Source of the DNA: Chitinophagaceae bacterium
GTDB lineage: Bacteria; Bacteroidota; Bacteroidia; Chitinophagales; Chitinophagaceae
Direction: 5' to 3'
Length of the DNA stretch: 64,000 nucleotides
NCBI GenBank assembly: GCA_016787085.1
Contig: JAEUVJ010000053.1
Location: 1-64,000, forward strand
Shown: positions 62,457-64,000 of the stretch, piece by piece
Numbering within the stretch: the stretch's first letter is position 1
How the letters are laid out: each line of letters starts with the position of its first letter
Notes under the pieces: generated by a model
Seen by the model: the letters and a program-made list of their open reading frames with translations, nothing else
Databases searched by the model: none
What the model was told of the DNA's origin: nothing
Made by a program: the position numbers and the translations under genes

Positions 62457-62939
62457 ATGAGTTTGGTAAGAAGAAATATTATCCCGGGTTTTGCGATCAT
62501 GATTACGCTTATATCATCCTGCTCATCAAAACCAGACCTGGTGAAAGAGGCAGCGGCTATCCGGAACTTATTGGAACAGGAGCAAAAAGCACATTTTGCA
62601 AGGGATGCTGATCTGTTCGTCGCTGAATTTGCCGACAGCATGATCTCTGTGAACAGGGGCGTGGTGAAAGTTCCGGGTTTGCAGGAAAACAAAGAACGTA
62701 TCAGCAAATACTTCAGTAGTGTTCAGTTCATCAAATGGGATGATCTGGCCGATCCCATCATCCGGTTTTCTGATGATGCATCACTGGCCTATGCGGTCAT
62801 TCAAAAAGAAGTGATCCTCACTTACCCGGATACATCGGGGAAGCCATTTTATGATACCACCCGTTTTGCCTGGACATCTGTTTACCGGAAACATGGCGGC
62901 GAATGGAAAGTAGAGTGTAATACCTCCACCAATCAGTAA
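62457..62939 (+). CDS. lipoprotein with NTF2-like (SnoaL/DUF4440) domain
   Basis: Protein of 160 aa. Lipoprotein signal with lipobox TLISSC. The body is an NTF2-like fold: AAAIRNLLEQEQKAHFARDADLFVAEF, then FADSMISVNRG and at the end RFAWTSVYRKHGGEWKVECN. DUF4440-type proteins of this kind are small binding or isomerase-like domains of unknown substrate. It follows the lipocalin-like gene closely and is co-transcribed with it; a bidirectional terminator follows. Confidence 0.85.
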   Translation: MSLVRRNIIPGFAIMITLISSCSSKPDLVKEAAAIRNLLEQEQKAHFARDADLFVAEFADSMISVNRGVVKVPGLQENKERISKYFSSVQFIKWDDLADPIIRFSDDASLAYAVIQKEVILTYPDTSGKPFYDTTRFAWTSVYRKHGGEWKVECNTSTNQ

Positions 62940-62950
62940 ACCGGAAAAGA

Positions 62951-62979
62951 AAAACTCCGGGCATATCCCGGAGTTTTTG
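62951..62979. terminator. bidirectional terminator
   Basis: Eleven-bp stem AAAACTCCGGG / CCCGGAGTTTT with a five-base loop and flanking A and T, between two convergent genes. Confidence 0.9.
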
Positions 62980-62984
62980 CGAGC

Positions 62985-63704
62985 TTATTTCGAACTCAGG
63001 TCAGTCCTGAGAAAAAGTAATTCAGACCATGCTTCGCTGAGATACTCCCTGATTGTATCCAGGAAGTCTTCAAATGAGTCTTCACCATTGGCACCCTCAT
63101 ATCTTTCTTTAAAGGGTTTCCGAAATCCGGATGCTCTTTCTTTTAGTCCTTGTTTATACCTTGTCACCAAAGCATATTGTGCGGGCCCTGATGATGCCGA
63201 CTGGTAGACGGCCACCGATTGCCCACCAGCTACCCATGCCTTTTTCATACTTACGATGGCTTCCCTGATTTTATTACCCCATCCGATCTTAGGATACCAA
63301 TGCGTGATTTCGATCTTATCTGAAAAGTCGCCTAATGCTACTGTACTGAGCGAATCCTGATAAACGGAGTAAGAAATGGAATTTCTGTCCGTCAGGAAAA
63401 TGGCAACACTCTTGTTCCAGTCATTATTATGCTCTGTGCCAAGGTTTCCTCTGCCATCAATCGCTTCCCAGCTCGTCGGCCCTTCCGTGATGTGGTATCC
63501 CCCGGCATCGGGGCCTGATTCAATAGTGAAGACCCTCCATTTCCAGTCGCCGGTGTGATACTTTTGCGCATGTGCAGCCAGTGCTTTTTCAAATTCCAGT
63601 ACTTTGTCAACTTTGGGGAATACCCGGTTGGCGCTGACAACATTTTTTGTCTGGCTTATTCCAAGCATAGGAATAAGCATGCAGATAAGAAAGATCTTTC
63701 TCAT
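62985..63704 (-). CDS. exported hypothetical protein
   Basis: Protein of 239 aa. Signal peptide MRKIFLICMLIPMLGISQ. The first part (VDKVLEFEKALAAHAQKYHT, DWKWRVFTIESGPDAGGYHI) looks like a dimeric alpha/beta barrel of the antibiotic-monooxygenase kind, and a second half repeats a similar layout (KKAWVAGGQSVAVYQS, YALVTRYKQGLKER). This is an impression only. Function unknown. Confidence 0.75.
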   Translation of the reverse strand: MRKIFLICMLIPMLGISQTKNVVSANRVFPKVDKVLEFEKALAAHAQKYHTGDWKWRVFTIESGPDAGGYHITEGPTSWEAIDGRGNLGTEHNNDWNKSVAIFLTDRNSISYSVYQDSLSTVALGDFSDKIEITHWYPKIGWGNKIREAIVSMKKAWVAGGQSVAVYQSASSGPAQYALVTRYKQGLKERASGFRKPFKERYEGANGEDSFEDFLDTIREYLSEAWSELLFLRTDLSSK

Positions 63705-63826
63705 GTGAATGTTTTAAAAGTGAATAAAATAAAAGGGTATTGTTGGGATAGGGCGAAGTGGAAGAAAGTTATACAGAATAAAGCAGAACTATAGCTCTAT
63801 GTAAAATATTTATCAATTGATAAGAA

Positions 63827-63854
63827 AAGCCCTTCCGGGTTACCGGAAGGGCTT
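63827..63854. terminator. terminator of the partial gene at the right edge
   Basis: Twelve-bp stem AAGCCCTTCCGG / CCGGAAGGGCTT with loop GTTA. On the minus strand it is followed by TTCTTATC and lies 20 bases beyond the stop of the partial gene. Confidence 0.85.
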
Positions 63855-63874
63855 ACGATAATTATATCAAATGA

Positions 63875-64000
63875 TCAATAGATCATCAGCGAGCCGGTGC
63901 CGGTTATCTTTTGCTTTTCATCAAACACCTTGTAGCGCAGGATGCCTTGCATTATCCCAAAAGGAGGTACAGGTACCTGGCCTGAAGAACTGCTGACCTT
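63875..64000 (-). CDS. partial gene, C-terminal 41 residues, running off the window
   Basis: The frame read leftward from the last base is open for 41 codons and stops at 63875-63877. It encodes GQVPVPPFGIMQGILRYKVF and ends TGTGSLMIY. The strand-like end and the terminator behind it support a real gene, probably an exported beta protein, but the part seen is too short to name. Confidence 0.6.
   Translation of the reverse strand, partial: KVSSSSGQVPVPPFGIMQGILRYKVFDEKQKITGTGSLMIY

Noticed and set aside
1..64000. tRNA or rRNA genes
   Set aside because: The intergenic gaps were read for cloverleaf arms, CCA-like ends and conserved rRNA segments; none was seen, though a dedicated tRNA scan was not possible.

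Overview
The window reads as chromosomal DNA of a Bacteroidota species, most likely of the family Chitinophagaceae. The grounds are several -7 boxes of the TAnnTTTG type, weak or absent Shine-Dalgarno sequences, secreted proteins with type IX secretion (T9SS) C-terminal domains of both types, many small beta-barrel and lipocalin-like exported proteins, AraC and RteC type regulators, and a glycine-rich RRM protein. The species is not determined. No rRNA, tRNA, CRISPR array or prophage was seen.

Layout. 1-3.8 kb: a DUF3052-like protein, a CYTH protein, a Uma2 nuclease-like protein and convergent dnaG. 3.8-10.5 kb: two large secreted head-repeat (adhesin/tail-fibre-like) proteins on either side of a TPR sensor kinase and its LuxR-type response regulator. 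10.7-16.2 kb: a Trp/Arg-rich exported protein, a coiled-coil protein, an EF-G paralogue and a secreted astacin-like metalloprotease. 16.2-19.1 kb: a GMC oxidoreductase and its Tat-exported partner (gluconate dehydrogenase subunit 3 type), with a DUF559 gene between them that is bracketed by inverted copies of a palindromic repeat. 19.2-31.5 kb: pullulanase, a DEAD-box helicase with a structured leader, an exported actin-fold protein, S1/P1 nuclease, sialate O-acetylesterase, an SGNH hydrolase, a DUF885 peptidase-like lipoprotein and a polysaccharide lyase-like protein. 31.5-42.4 kb: a PAS histidine kinase, an RRM protein, beta-barrel proteins, AraC regulators, an SDR, a K+ channel with an RCK domain and a T9SS type B cargo protein.

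42.4-46.0 kb is a leftward acyl-CoA (probably propionyl-CoA) carboxylase cluster: carrier protein, biotin carboxylase, carboxyltransferase. A NIPSNAP protein follows. 46.95-50.52 kb is a complete IS1-family transposon of 3559 bp with 25-bp perfect terminal inverted repeats and an 8-bp target duplication (CACAGGGG). Besides the transposase it carries an XRE-ImmA/IrrE metallopeptidase gene, a P63C-like gene six bases after it, and a small basic protein gene. This is the most interesting part of the window.

50.5-64 kb: RteC-type and Crp-type regulators, a 2'-5' RNA ligase-like protein, DUF4342, an ELWxxDGT-repeat T9SS cargo protein, the coupled pair selD-mnmH for selenouridine tRNA modification, a response regulator, a GIY-YIG-like protein, a thiolase (which may share acyl-CoA metabolism with the carboxylase cluster), small exported proteins, and a partial gene running off the right end.
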